DNA of 64,000 nt, taken from positions 6,056,821 to 6,120,820 of the forward strand of contig CAJQUN010000003.1 in NCBI GenBank assembly GCA_907163345.1, in the 5' to 3' direction. A model generated the notes under the pieces. It searched no databases. It saw nothing but the letters and a program-made list of their open reading frames with translations, and was not told the origin of the DNA. Below are positions 33,399 to 46,163 of the stretch, piece by piece (the first letter of the stretch is position 1; every line of letters begins with the position of its first letter). The position numbers and the translations under genes are program-made. The stretch is from Haberlea rhodopensis. Taxonomy: Eukaryota; Streptophyta; Magnoliopsida; Lamiales; Gesneriaceae.

Positions 33399-34865
33399 TT
33401 ACATATCATTATCTTGAGAGCACCAAATAGAAGCCGAAAGTAGGTGTCGTGACTTCCATCCTAGAACAAGTTTATTGGTTGCCAATTCCTCAACCATATA
33501 CCCATCATTGTACAATCCTATCAACAACTTAGCTTGGCAATGATTAGAAAAACTAATGTTCATCGGATATAACCCGGTCCCAGCCAGCCAACGCCCCCAC
33601 GAACACCCATCACCATCCCCATGACCCCGATAAACACGATCCAATGACCCGGCTATCGCGGGCCCCAAGAAAACCCGCTCCACTAATGCACGGGATCGGC
33701 CCTGCATCGGAAACCCGGCCTCGAGTGAGTCATACATAGCCGAGTAATGGTGCAACGAGTCCATGAACCGGCCCACGAACCCTTCGTCTCCAGTGGGCCC
33801 CATTTCTTCCTCCACCAAGGTGATTAGTCTTGGGTTTAGGGTCTTGGACCCGGATAAGAACGAAACGATTGAATCTGGGGCTCGATGATTGAAATGCGGT
33901 AGGTGTAACATGCAGTTTATTATAAGGGCTTCTCCCCTTACCAATTTTAAAGAAGATGGTTTGAATGTCTCAGCCGCATCCAGTCTACATTGGTGGAAAG
34001 AGAATGGTTGGCCTATGGACGCAGCAAATGATGTCAGGCGTCGGCCGGTTTCTTGGACGGTGCCGAACGAACGGCGCCCCCCTCCTCCCCTCGATAGGGC
34101 CGTGATCCTAAGATGTGGAGGAGGGGTCCCATCTTTTCTAGACACCAAGGCCTGCATCAGTGAGGCCCATTGGACACCTTCCATTACATCATAGTCAACA
34201 ATATGAACCCTCCTATCATGCGTCACAGCTTCCAAAATAGCCTGATTTGCTGTGAAATGTCCGAATTTCACATAAGGCGACATGTCTTGCAACAACTGAA
34301 ACGCCGCCAAGACATCCGTCTGGCTGTGCTTCTCCTTGTACTGGTGGCCGCCGCCACCGCACTTCCCGCCGTCAATCAAGCCCTGTAAGGCGTCGGTGAA
34401 ATAGGATGCCAGCCTCTCCATGTTGGTGCCAAACTTTGGCGACACCAACTCCTTGAGCCGAACCAATATCACCCTAGCCAACTCGCGGCATTTGTTAGCC
34501 CCCGCCAGGGCCTCAGCTGCCGCCATGAGGAGGTGGACGAGCCTCATCCCCTTACAATCGTCTGTGTCGCCACCACTGGATTCATCATCTGTGCTCATCA
34601 ACGTGTGGCACTCCGTGGATGACAAATTATTATAATACTTTTCATTTATGTCAGGACTATTCGATTGATGTATCACAATATTTTGATCATCCATTATGGA
34701 GTCAATAAGGTTGTGGAAATCGTCCCGGCTGCCGGAAAATGCTTCCCAGTCGACCACCGGTGACCAGCCATTCCAGTAGCAACCTTCATCGGTGGTGATC
34801 GTCGTGGCCATGTCAATATAATTACTAAAATTTGAAAAATCAAGATCCATATTAACCATTGCCAT
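33399..34865 (-). CDS. NSP2: NSP2, GRAS-family transcription regulator
   Basis: A single exon of 488 codons from ATG at 34865 to the stop at 33399, close to the length of known NSP2 proteins. The acidic N terminus contains WSPVVDWEAF, followed by leucine-rich region I (MRLVHLLMAAAEALAGANK, from about residue 107), the VHIID motif as VHIVDYDVMEGVQWASLMQA (from residue 220), LRITALSR, and a C-terminal SAW region with NISFSNHCQAKLLIGLYNDG and LVLGWKSRHLLSASIW. In legumes NSP2 works with NSP1 in nucleus-localised Nod-factor signalling; in plants generally it supports strigolactone biosynthesis and arbuscular mycorrhiza. No frameshift or lost motif is seen. A miR171-type site lies within the coding region. 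Confidence that this is NSP2 rather than another GRAS branch is high because of the VDYDVMEGVQWASLMQAL signature. Confidence 0.94.
   Translation of the reverse strand: MAMVNMDLDFSNFSNYIDMATTITTDEGCYWNGWSPVVDWEAFSGSRDDFHNLIDSIMDDQNIVIHQSNSPDINEKYYNNLSSTECHTLMSTDDESSGGDTDDCKGMRLVHLLMAAAEALAGANKCRELARVILVRLKELVSPKFGTNMERLASYFTDALQGLIDGGKCGGGGHQYKEKHSQTDVLAAFQLLQDMSPYVKFGHFTANQAILEAVTHDRRVHIVDYDVMEGVQWASLMQALVSRKDGTPPPHLRITALSRGGGGRRSFGTVQETGRRLTSFAASIGQPFSFHQCRLDAAETFKPSSLKLVRGEALIINCMLHLPHFNHRAPDSIVSFLSGSKTLNPRLITLVEEEMGPTGDEGFVGRFMDSLHHYSAMYDSLEAGFPMQGRSRALVERVFLGPAIAGSLDRVYRGHGDGDGCSWGRWLAGTGLYPMNISFSNHCQAKLLIGLYNDGYMVEELATNKLVLGWKSRHLLSASIWCSQDNDM
34453..34473 (-). promoter_or_regulatory. 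Predicted miR171-type target site in NSP2
   Basis: The plus strand here reads TTGAGCCGAACCAATATCAC plus C, i.e. the sequence of a miR171-like small RNA, so the NSP2 mRNA (minus) carries its complement. Legume NSP2 is known to be cut by miR171h at the equivalent place in leucine-rich region I. Pairing is inferred from the sequence; the cognate miRNA is not in this window. Confidence 0.7.
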
Positions 34866-34968
34866 GGCTAAGAGAAGTGCTCGGCTGTCTACTAAATTGG
34901 AGTGTGGAGAGGGAATGATATTTAATTTTGATATTATTGTATGTCGGGAGTGATTACAACGGAGCCGT

Positions 34969-34978
34969 TAATATAAAG
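34969..34978 (-). promoter_or_regulatory. Putative NSP2 TATA box
   Basis: CTTTATATTAACG on the minus strand lies about 105 bp upstream of the NSP2 start codon, a plausible distance for a TATA box with a short 5' leader. Confidence 0.4.
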
Positions 34979-36122
34979 AGATGGATTAGTACTTTGATTT
35001 AAATAATAATATGTGCCTAATCATGGCTTCCAACTAGCTTTGAGAAATAAAATATACTCCCATTTGAGGATAATAATTTATAATGATTTGTATTTTCAGT
35101 AGCTAAACAAGGGTGTGAATTCTAAACTGGTTGGATGTTAAGACACCAAAGATAGCCACTATCTTTGTGTGTGCAATGGGTAAATCTTTAACTGACACAA
35201 TAGCCTGCAAATCACGTCAGCCAAAAAAAAATGCACAAGGCAAGCCCAATACGGCAGACTCGACCAAAAAAGTGTTTGTAAGCGCAATTCCCCTCGGGTC
35301 TATATCACAAGTGGTATCATACAACATTTGCCAAAATTATTATCTCCTCAAAAAGAAAGGAAAAAGGCCTCCCTTGGACACATGTGAAGTCAAATGAAGG
35401 TGATCACATGATGGATACAATTTTCAAAATTTTAATTTGAAGTGAATGGTTCTATCTATGGCAAATCCAATCACATCTTGGGTCCCTATAAAGAAAATTT
35501 CTTTGGAAAACCAATAAGAAAATCTTGAAAAATAAGAGAAATGGTGTCATATACGGAGATTATTTAATTTTGGGTTCCAAATTGAAAGGGAAATGTGACA
35601 AGTTAAAATGAAGTTGATTGGAGAAATTATTGATAGGTTTCAAAGATTCCAAGATTGGTCAAACATGTTTCTATCATAAAAAGCGGCCCTTCGAGTTTTG
35701 TATTTGGTTTCATTGAATCAATCATCAATTAAATTTGGTTAAATATAATTTTTTTTGCCTTTGATAAATTAAAAGATTAAAATTTAAAAAAGTAGCTAAT
35801 CTTTAGCAGATTATCTATTTATGAAAGGGTAAACGCAAAATCCTGGTGCATGAAGCTCTCGTTATGCGCATGATATGTGAAAAGGTCTGACCACTTTGGG
35901 CCTAATCTACACAGTTTTCTCTTACAATGCAAGATGTTATTTTCACGACTAAAACATACGACCTCTAAGAGCATAAGAAAGCAACTTTAACCATTGCTCA
36001 AATACACATCCTTAGATTAACTATCTATCATCTTAAATAAACACAATTCCAAAAAAACCAAAAACAAAAAAAAACAAAAACTTTTATGGAGTACATAACC
36101 ATTTACATTTGAGTAAAATTTC
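34979..36122. other. Intergenic, upstream of NSP2
   Basis: No coding similarity. A plus frame at 35131-35397 has no recognisable domain or gene structure. Nothing else is seen. Confidence 0.4.
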
Positions 36123-36269
36123 TCTAATTTTTCTTTACCCTTAATTAAAGTTAAGTGTTAAAAGTCAAACCAGCCATGCATGTCCAAACGTTGGTTCTAA
36201 TTTTTCTTTACCCTTAATTAAAGTTAAGTGTTAAAAGTCAAACCAGCCATGCATGTCCAAACGTTGGTT
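36123..36269. repeat. Perfect 73 bp tandem duplication
   Basis: The unit containing CCCTTAATTAAAGTTAAGTG and CAGCCATGCATGTCCAAACG occurs twice head to tail with a period of 73 bp and no visible difference. Confidence 0.9.
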
Positions 36270-36453
36270 CCGAGGCGTATCTTACAACAGGCAAAGCCAG
36301 ACATTTGCCTGGCAGAAAATTTTTAAATCGATATGATTTTATGTATAACTTTTCTTATTGTGTGATAATTTTTAAAAAAATTAATAAGAATATTGTATTT
36401 GGCCAACCATAAAATATTATTTAAGTTTTTTGTCAAAAATTTCTAATTTATTG

Positions 36454-36455
<2 letters not shown>

Positions 36456-36520
<65 letters not shown>
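36456..36520. repeat. (TA)n microsatellite
   Basis: Uninterrupted TA dinucleotide run of about 65 bp. Confidence 0.95.
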
Positions 36521-36525
<5 letters not shown>

Positions 36526-36739
36526 CAGGCGTTCTATAGTAGAAGACCCTTTACGCATTTGACTAATTACAACATTTTTAACTCATTGATTAATTAGCAT
36601 TATGCTAAAAAATATATTAATTAGCATCATGCATGCATCATCGTTAACAAGTAGTCAACCATAAGTGTTTAATTTTTTATTTCTTTGCCGTAATTTGATA
36701 GAAAATCTAGTCCCGAAATCAATAATATATTTAAGTTAA

Positions 36740-37034
36740 TGAATATTTGTAAATACTTTTGCAAACTGCTTATCAGTTTTTCAGACAAAAAAAACAGATT
36801 TGAGTGTTTTACTTCTGTTATTGCTTCTCTAAAAATAAGCATAAGCAGATAAGCAGACCATGACATGCTTTTGACTGTTTTAAGTTTTGCTAGCAATCTT
36901 GTAATTAATTGAAGTTTATTAAGCTGATTTTTATTTATTTTAACAGCAAACACTCAATACTTTTGTTTAAAAGTAACTTTTTACAACTTTAAACAAAAAC
37001 AACATAAACATGTTTGAATAAGCAATTGCAAACA
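36740..37034. mobile_element. AT-rich foldback MITE fragment
   Basis: Matches the element at 52939-53430: shared AACTGCTTATCAGTTTTTCAG, GACCATGACATGCTTTTGAC, CTTGTAATTAATTGAAGTTT and GAATAAGCAATTGCAAAC. The outer left arm is not clear in this copy. Confidence 0.7.
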
Positions 37035-37177
37035 AGTACGTAATTGAAGCAGGATGGTGGAATTATAATGTAATATATATATGTGTAATAATACGATATA
37101 GTTTTAATAGTTAATAAACAATGATAAATAACGATACATAAACATGTAGAATTTTATATGAATTATAATTAATATTA

Positions 37178-37290
37178 TTTTTTTTGAATTGGGAGGAGCT
37201 AAATCAATTTTTTTTGTCAATTGCGACTCGAACTCTAGTTTACCTAAAGTGGGCATTAGTGTTTATCATTCCGGCAAGGCCGGAGAGCTC
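37178..37290 (-). mobile_element. tRNA-derived SINE, minus strand
   Basis: Perfect 13 bp duplication ATAATTAATATTA at 37165-37177 and 37291-37303. The tail is a T-run at the plus-strand left end. On the minus strand it has GTAAACTAGAGTTCGAGTCG (B-box type) followed by TTGATTTAGCTCCTCCC. The same family is seen in FLS intron 1 (47443-47896). Confidence 0.85.
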
Positions 37291-37303
37291 ATAATTAATA
37301 TTA

Positions 37304-37977
37304 ATTCTTATTTTGCCAAATCAATAGATCAATATGTATGCGGTCTCACTTCTGTATGTACGATCTAACGAACACCAATATACATACATATATATATGTA
37401 TGTATTTTGGTTTTACAAATGCTGGTTCATATACATATTTTTCAAATGTATATATCGTTGTGGGGATGGTGGTTAAATCTGAGGTAGGTCTGTGGCCGCC
37501 GCCAAACCAGTTGAAAATAAATTATTGAAAAATACGTATCCGATTTTATAATTAATTCATTAAAGAAATATTTAACAATGGCCGATGGAGCAATCAACTT
37601 AGGCACGCCAGTCAGTAAAGAATAGAGACACAAATTTAATGGTGACATAAATATAAAAAAAAATTCATATTTTCGTTATTTCTATATCCAACCCTTGTCA
37701 TTGGGAGGAGCTGTCGGAGCCATTATATGAGTTAGAATGAGTTTCAAAATTTCAAAAAAATATAAAATTTTATGTTAATTTTCTGAAATTTAGGTTTTTA
37801 AACAAATCATCTAACTCGTGATATCTCTTTTGCCCTATCTAGCCCGATCTACCTCAGATAATTTTAAATTTCGGCTCTGCTCATACCCTTATCATTGTTA
37901 TTACCACCAAGTTGTATTCAGACATTTTAAGGTAATAGTATATTTTCAAATCTTTTTAATTATATTTCATTGGTACA

Positions 37978-38049
<72 letters not shown>

Positions 38050-38604
38050 GTATATATATATTCCTCTAATAAAATCTACCCATATTTCCGTTCCAAATTT
38101 ATGTTACGTTTATTTGTACACAAGAAAATGAATTTTAATGAGTACAAACTTAATTCTTTTTTTTTTAAAAAAAAACGAATTTTAAAAAAATATTTAATAA
38201 TACATGACATGAAGGGGAAATTATTGTAAAAGTTTTTTTATAAGGGAAAGATAAAGATAATTAGAGAACACTCACTGGCCTTGTTTTTTTCTTCAATGGA
38301 CTCATTTTCACATGCAACAATTATTTAAAGTCCTAAACGACTATTAATTTATACATGGAAAGCACTTTCCGAACTGCATAAATCTTAACTTTTGGAAATT
38401 TTTTTGACATATGACTACTTTCGTAATAGAAATACATTTGTCATTGTATTTTATAACATTGACATATTTTAATGTTTCTAAGAAATTAGTCATTTTCCAA
38501 ACTAAAAGAATTAATTGGTGATGCTAATTATAATTATTGGAATTAGGACCACAATTGAAAATTTAGTTTTAGAGCTAAGCCATCGTTATTTTCCAAATGA
38601 GGCG
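37304..38604. other. Intergenic; compound TA/TATG microsatellite
   Basis: 37977-38060 is a compound repeat of TA runs regularly broken by TATG about every 28 bp. The rest is AT-rich with no recognised gene or element. Confidence 0.6.
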
Positions 38605-38611
38605 TGACATT

Positions 38612-39670
38612 CTTTTTTTTTAACAGAAACGTAGATTATATTAAAAACACAACCAGATACAATGAAAATACAGCCAATACATGGTTAGACAACCCGAAGA
38701 CAACGAGAAATATAAACGCTAAACATAGACACTGACAAATACACATTGATAAACGTGACACTGAAAAAGCACACGTATGTCACCAATAAGGTGTAGAGAC
38801 CACTGAGCCAATATAGATCCCATCAAACCATGCATACCAGAGTATGAGTGAGTAAAAGAACAGTCTTCCAACAAATATGAAGGAACAAAGAAGGAAAAAC
38901 GAGAAGTATAAACTGATAAATGACAGCAACCGAGCAAACTCTCGTTTCAGAGTCCGCGGTGAAACCCAATAACTCATAATCAACACTATATGGCGCACGA
39001 AACCGAAAAGCCCAATAGCCATAGCCAAGTGAGTTTGCAGTAGTCAAACACAACCAAATAACCAAACAAAAGAAACCAAAACCACACACCACAAGACAGT
39101 ATTGGACAACACCATATTTAAACGACAATGCATCAACTAAAAATAGATAGTAGATAGGTAGACAAATACATCAAAAGGGGAGACCGAGTAGCCAGTCGGA
39201 ACCAAAATAATGCACGCAATGCTCACAAATCCCGTGCATACCTGTAAAAGTGACTCATACAGAGCGGCAGGGCTGCTGCGCAACCACCACCAAAGGGTAA
39301 GAAAACAAAACAGGAACACCATAGCCTCCATCGCCTAGACCACCACCTCTACCAAAACCACCATCCAGGCCACCACCGTGACCAAGTCCTCCACCCAAAC
39401 CGCCTCCACCACCTAACCCATCGTCAGCACCGCCAACTAGACAACCTCCGGAGCCACCACCGTCATCAATCCCCCCACCGTGACCAAGTTCACCTCCACC
39501 AGTTCCTATGCCGCCCCTAAGGCCCACCACCCTCAACCAACCCTATGCCATCAACCCAAAAGCCGCCACCATCCAGCCCGCGACCACTACCCAATTCAGC
39601 AAGAAAGCCCCCAGGAAGACCAACAAACACAACACAAACAAAAACCAAATTCATCAAACAAGACCAAAGA
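38612..39670 (-). pseudogene. Glycine-rich protein remnant with a poly(A)-like end
   Basis: On the minus strand, about 39660-39530 encodes a hydrophobic segment NLVFVCVVFVGLPGGFLAEL that reads as a signal peptide, followed by DGGGFWVDGIG. After a one-base frame change near 39520, 39510-39320 encodes Gly-rich repeats (GGGLGGGLGHGGGLDGGFGR), as in secreted cell-wall glycine-rich proteins. Downstream is about 650 bp of non-repetitive sequence ending in TTTTTAATATAATCTACGTTTC and an A-tract (T-run at 38611-38620 on plus), as in a retroposed mRNA or a LINE 3' end. No flanking duplication was found. The frame change makes it probably non-functional. Confidence 0.5.
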
Positions 39671-39671
39671 G

Positions 39672-41169
39672 TGACATTATCCTCAAGAGTCCAAAAGGCT
39701 CCACAGGGAAGAAAAAAACACCATCAAGGAGAATAAAAGCTCCACATGAGGAGAGAGAAAATTTTACACCCCGCATTTTTTGTTCTTCACTTCTTATCAA
39801 AGGTTTCTAAGTTCTTGATTGTTGATTCTATTATGTTAAGGTTCACTGTACCACCCATTTGAGCTTCAATAAGGGCTAATGCACACTTTCATTTGGGGGA
39901 CGACCAACCAAGGCATCGAGCCTCGAAGCAAGACGGAACATATCAATGGCTATTTTTTCCTTGTTGAAGCAACATTTTCAATAAAATCAACAAAATCATG
40001 TAAAAATTCGGCTTCTCTTCGAACCTGATATTTCCATTCGGTACCTTTTAGGATAGAATTGTTTTGTCTTATGGATTTTATAGCAAGATTCAATTTTCAC
40101 AGCCTGGATATTCCCGAATAGAAGGCTCGGCCTTGTTTGTGATAGTTTATAGTCGTCCCGAACATTTAACTGTAAAAAAAAGCACAGACTAATCAGTTGA
40201 ATCCAAATTTCATTGACAAATTAGAAAGGAAGGTGAATGTAACATGTGATGTGAAGAAAAAATAGTACCAAGAAAGGTCTGTATATGGTGTCTATGGCAT
40301 GGTTACTATCGGAATTTCCGTGACAATATAAAGGAAACTTGTTTTAATGCATGCTCGACCTGTTAAAACAAAGCTTGTGTCAGGAAACAAGTGTTTCAAT
40401 TTTCATGGCGTACCACATAGCTGGCAGCCAGTAGTGACGAGATCATCAACAAAAACATCGTCAACTAGTGCACGTAGTCTTGTTTTTAAAAACTTTCTTT
40501 CAACATTAGTCTCATGAAGATTGATCTTGGTAATGGAAGACGTATCTCACTAGCATATGCGTTAAAAGAAGTAATAGCAGAAGTAATGAAATAAAACATT
40601 TAAAATCTGTTTTTTTTTTTGTCTGAACAGGAGATTAACATTTTTGAAAAATAATCGCAAACAATATCTTAGAAGATGAATCTTATATTCAAATTAAAAT
40701 TCCAAAAAATGCAATTTCATATTATGGACAATCAAATCAAATTGATTAATGCAGCGTACTACATAAAAATATTTGTATAGACCCGGTTTAGGCCTCACTT
40801 ATGAACCAACTCAATATGATTGATCTAAAATAGTTTGTATGTTTTTTTATTTAAAATATGTTGTGTTTAATATTGAATTTGTATATAAATATAATTCAAA
40901 TCGGATGTATGTAATTATTTCCAAATATCATATACACATAGTTGATTCAAAAGATGTCTCAATTGAAATTTGAAACAAGCAAGATATTCTATAATACCAC
41001 GTGGCGACCAATAATTGGACAGAACATGGAATAACCATACGCTGTACTACCCCACATACGGATAAAACCGAAGGAGAGACGCTGGAAGAGGTTACATTGG
41101 CATGCCCTAGAAGGCTAGAACACTGCCCCTATAGCATCAAAAATTCCCTGGAAAGAAGTCGTTGCTCCC
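39672..41169. other. Intergenic upstream of the SelK-like gene
   Basis: On the minus strand, 39960-39890 encodes IAIDMFRLASRLDALVGRPP, which looks like a scrap of a real protein, but the family was not recognised and the frame is closed on both sides. 40560-40680 contains TAATGAAATAAAACA and AATCGCAAACAA, fragments of the foldback MITE family at 53 kb. No other gene is seen. Confidence 0.4.
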
Positions 41170-43998
41170 ATGGCTTACGTCGAGAGAGGTAATTTTTCTC
41201 ATTTATCATTTTTTGTATGTAATTTTGGTTTTTTATCTTCCGATCCTTTGATGAATCTCATTTTGTTTTGGCTATTTAGGTTCCTATTTTTACGAGTATT
41301 ACGATTTTTTTAACTCATGTAATCTTTTCATCATCGTAATTGTCCGAAATCGTTGTTTTTGAATATATAATTGATCACCCAATGATTTCAATATTCATGC
41401 TTCGTTGCGTGTTTGTTTTAATTCGGAATAATTTGTATTAGGGCTTTTTGAAAGGGTGGCATGCTAGGTGTAAGACGAAATATATGGCAACCCATGTTGT
41501 CTTTCTGTTGGCAATGTGTAATAATTTGTGAATTATTGATCCAGATGTGGGTGGATCTGGAAAAAGGAGAATTTTGCTAACGAGTGAATAATTGCAGGAC
41601 GTTGAATTTATGGGATGGAGTGAGTAGTAGGGAAAAGGTCTAATCTGTCCTATACCCATAGTTATTGAAGGCACTGGTGCCAAAAAGCGATGAATCATGC
41701 CCCGGCTTAAAGCGCTAGGCGCGGGGCGAATGTTAGTTAGGCTTCAAGAAAAAATAAATTGAAGTCTGACATGTGAAAATTGAAAATTAATGTAAGCACC
41801 GGTATTACCTTACTAAAACTTACACCAACTTTCTTTGTTACAACAGAAAATAGGAACCCAGATTCAGAAAATTAAGGAAAGCAACATAATCAAAATATGA
41901 AACTAAAAATATTACAAAACATAAGAAACTAATTTACAAAAATTGGAGGTGTTTCATGAAAAGAAAAATAATTCTTCACACACAATTAGTGATGCAAGTA
42001 ATCACAGATGTGGAATTGGCTGAAAGAATATGCACAATTCAGCATGCTTCTTTGATGATTATGATAGCATTTAGCACCAGTTGAGATTGTCGCACTAAAC
42101 ATCTTATAATATAGATTACATGCATTAGCTTATATATAAACACACAACAAAATATAAACCATTTTCATATTATAAACAACAAAATAAGAATATAAACACA
42201 AAACAAATATAAACCAATATTTAATAAAATGGCATGCAAATGAACAACATTCTGCGGCGGTCGGTGGGAGGCAGCGGCAGCGGTGGAAGGGCATTGAAAG
42301 AGAAGTTATTAAATCAATAATGAATATGACATGTTTATATCCTAATATATAAATATAGGATTTATGTTTATTTAAAATTGGATTTGGGCTTTTTTTTAAG
42401 TAATATCAGCCCAACCGTAACAACACTCTTCCTCACCATCAATCCATCGCACATGGCTTAAGCCCCAGGCGCTGAATAGGCGCCACCTGATGTATGTGTG
42501 GCGTTTCTTACGCACCAGAGGTGCCACACTCTCGTCTGGCTTGGCTTCTCGCTTAGTTGAGTCAGGTGAGAGCTTTTTACAATCATGCCTTTACCTGTAG
42601 TATATTTAGGATCGAGCTTATATTTTTAAGCTGGTAAATAATTTCAGCTATTCATAAAGTATCTAGTTTTTTTAAATAATTAAATGTGATTTCTCGTAAA
42701 TATAAAACGCAAATTGTTTCTTTTTTGTCTGGCAAAAGGATGTATTTATTTGAAGAATTTATCTCTTTTTAGATTGAAAGTTTCAATTTTGAACACTAAC
42801 TTAATCAACTTATATGGGAAACTTTTGGAGAACCATGATCTCCTTGGGCCACTCTTGTGTTTTCCTTGCGTATAATGTAGGTGCTTGTTTGCTTTCAAGA
42901 ATATCATCCGTCTCTGAAGTACTTTGTTTCATGCTTGCATATTTATTTGTAATATTCACTTCTGTAAACTCACTTTTACGTGATTATTTTAATTTTAACA
43001 GAAGGATTCGATGGTGTCATATCCTTGTTTACCGATTTCCCCGACTCTTTGACCTTTGCTTGAATAAATCTTTTGGATGTGTTTGTATGGTAATGCCTAA
43101 AATTTTCATGCTTTCATATAAGCAATTGAAGATGAGAAATTTGAAAAAAGTGGATGCTTTTAATTTCTTTTATAACAACGGTTGGCCATGAGAAACGAAG
43201 ACGGATTATTTACCGTGTGGCTGTACTTCAGTGATCATCCATATTTACTTATTTTGAATTGGATTTTTGATTGGGTTGGATCAGTGGCTAGTGTAAAAGA
43301 TCTTATATCAGTGATTATAATTCCTGTCTCCTGAAACACAGGGGAAAGTATAGAGATTGGAACTTAGGTGTCTGTCAATAAAAGCAGTGAAGAATAATGT
43401 GGTTCAGTGGAGTAGCACCGCATATTCAATCAATTTGTGAATGAGAGATTGATTTCAAAGATATTCATTATATCCATCTAATCTATTCATCTATCCATAT
43501 TGTTAACATATTTTTCTGGCAAAAATGAATTTCGTTTTCAGGTGTTGTTAAATCTAAGAGATCATTCTGGCGATTAAAAACAGTTACAGATTTCTTCTGG
43601 TCCATTGTTAACTTTATTGGGGTGTTTTTTACGACAATGTTTTCGGTAATCTCTAGCTCTAACGCGAACATTTCCTGTTAATACTTTAATCGCATGCTCA
43701 ATGCTCCATACCTTCTCTGCAGATGGAAAAGTCTGATGCTTATAGAAAAGGATCTGGTGCAAGCAAGAAATGGGATGGTGGTAGTCCGGGAGGTCCTGGA
43801 AGTGGTCCATATGGTGGTGGCCCACGTGGGCCACCTCGTGGGATGGATAATGTTCGAGGGATTGATCACAGTAAGTTTTTTCACCTCAATTGTTTGAAAT
43901 AATCTTCCTCTCTACCTCTTTTCTAATTTTGACTTCTCCAACGTTTGTTCCGATTCTCAGGCTCACTTCCTGCATGTGGCTCTTGCTGTGGAGGTTGA
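41170..43998 (+). CDS. SelK/SelG-like small membrane protein (Cys form)
   Basis: Four exons: 41170-41188, 43542-43645, 43723-43870 and 43961-43998, all with GT-AG borders and compatible phases, giving 102 residues. The protein starts MAYVERGVVKSKRSFWRLKT, has one membrane segment (about 22-41, TDFFWSIVNFIGVFFTTMFS), then a basic, Gly/Pro-rich cytosolic tail (GGPGSGPYGGGPRGPPRG) and ends ACGSCCGG. This is the layout of the selenoprotein K/G family, ER membrane proteins linked in animals to protein quality control and palmitoylation. Animal SelK has selenocysteine near the C terminus; here Cys residues lie there and the stop is an ordinary TGA. Intron 1 (2.35 kb) includes a block at 41690-42580 with GGCTTAAAGCGCTAGGCGC-type GC-rich motifs at both ends, probably a transposon remnant. 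Confidence 0.88.
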
Positions 43999-46147
43999 AG
44001 GGGTGGTATAAAAAGACCCAGGCATCAGAGTCTCTTCGGTTGAACTTCTGTAAGTACGCACTACATGGATTGTTACTTGTTTTCTTGGAATCAACTGTAT
44101 TTAGAACTTTATACATCATTTGAAATACACGTCAACTTTAATTATCTGAAACGTTACATGTTATTGGAATGTTTTGTATCTGTGATTGAAATTGTTAGTC
44201 TCCTTGAGAGATCCTAGTTTGACATTTAAGCTTCGGTCAGGCATTTCTAACTCGGAATAAATCATATGCTATATTTGGGTGTTATCCCCCAAGACTTTTA
44301 TGACATTGCAAGATTAGAATCCAGAACTAATCATCACCTTCTAAAATAAGTACATCTATTAATTTTGCCAAAAACCTAATAGCATGCATTGTTTGATCCA
44401 ACATTCCAACTTTTGTCTTCAATACTTGATAATAAATTGATATATTGAATTGATCCATGCATTTTAGTTTCCTCGATTGAGTGAATGCGTAATTTGGTGG
44501 CTCATGAATGCCTCAGTAAATATATGATTTACCTAATTAAACTGAAATTTGGTGGTAGATATTGAACAATCAAAATACAAGATCTTGGATGAAATGTTCG
44601 CTGTTTTACTAAAAGCTATAGCTGGTGCTAACCATACACTATAATATTTACACCATATAGCAGCACAAGCGCTACGTTTCGATCGCTCCCCAAGCAGAGA
44701 CAGTTATTGCACTGCAACAATCTATCTCCCAATTATTATACTACCTTGCAACTCGTGATATTTGAATAAGTGACATTGACTCTGACACCAGTTGTTGGAT
44801 CAAGCGTTGCCGCTTTATCAAAAGATATAGATTGTGGTAACGATGCAACTATGATATTTAAATCTTATATCAGCCCAAGTGTCACGCTTCGACCACTTTC
44901 CAAACATGGACAATTAAATGCACACAACACGAGCATGATTGATATGGCACTTGTTCACCTGAATTGATTCATAATTGCCCTTGATTTGGTTTTGGTGTAA
45001 CCACGCCGGTTATCCGTAAAGTTTGGTCATGTTTTTAATACTTGAGATAATATTAATGTTAAATGTAAAATGTATTAGTAGAAATTGAATAGGTTAATGT
45101 GATAAATGTTTAGTCATATTTTTGAAATGAGATATTGTTATATGTGGTAATGTGTTGAACTATTCATTTTTATAACAATAAACGAGTATTTAAAATATTC
45201 AATGTTGGTCTTGTATATCACGTATATACAATTTTTTATATTTCAAAAATACTCTCACAATACAAAAATAAAATCTATCAATCTAAAATTAAAAATACAA
45301 GTTTCCTATAATTTAAAATATAAACAATTAAAAAAAATAAAAACAAAAAAATTATTATATTTTATAATTCTAATAAATGAAAGGCAAAAAAATTATTAAA
45401 AAATAAAGTAATTTTTATAAATATTTATTGTAATAAAAAATATATTATATAAAAATAATCGATTATATATATACTTAATGTGTCAATGTGTATATAAGGT
45501 CGCTAGTACTATTTAATAATTACCGTAGGCTTTGGTAAAGAAGTGAGCCAGATAAAAGAGGAGCAGCTTATTAATTAACGGCAGCCACCTATCGATTACC
45601 AATTAATTATCTACAGGACACAAATATGAACGGATCACGAATCTTCTGAAGAAAAATAATTTTTTTAAAAAAATAATAATTATTATTATTATATAAATTA
45701 TACATTAAAAGTTCTACTTGCAACTATTTAATTGAATAGTAGATTTAAGAAAAAGTTATTTAAATTTTATATTCCTTTTTTTACGAATTTTTAAATTGAT
45801 TTCGACCGTTCTATCTGGTAGGTACCGTATAGTCATGGACCATAATGAATACGGTGCAATGAACACTATAAAAATAGCCAATATATAGACCAATATTATT
45901 AGTAATTCATTTTTTTATTATATATAATCTATTTTATGAATAAAAATATATCGATAAAGTGGAGTCTATTCAACGTAATTCCAAAAAAATTATTTCTGTT
46001 CATCCAAGAAATTTGACCCCTTTAAGTTTAAGATATTGGGGGTCATATATTTCGGATATTGGAACTGGGACGAATATGGCGAAAAAATTATCCCTCGAGT
46101 TAAGACTAAAAGACATGTATAAACCAATGCTTCAACCTTATAGAACT
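43999..46147. other. Intergenic between SelK-like gene and FLS
   Basis: At about 44773 ACTCTGACACCAGTTGTTGGAT resembles the complement of a tRNA-Met primer site next to an LTR start (minus orientation). A related block lies at 44610-44720, so a decayed LTR retrotransposon is likely. 45200-45800 is very AT-rich. A plus frame at 45959-46156 (for example HPRNLTPLSLRYWGSYISDI) looks protein-like but was not recognised. No complete gene is seen. Confidence 0.4.
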
Positions 46148-46163
46148 AAAAATTAGAATTGCT

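Noticed and set aside
45959..46156. A short protein-like frame before the SINE
   Set aside because: No recognised family, no gene structure, and it ends at the SINE duplication, so it is mentioned only as unassigned.
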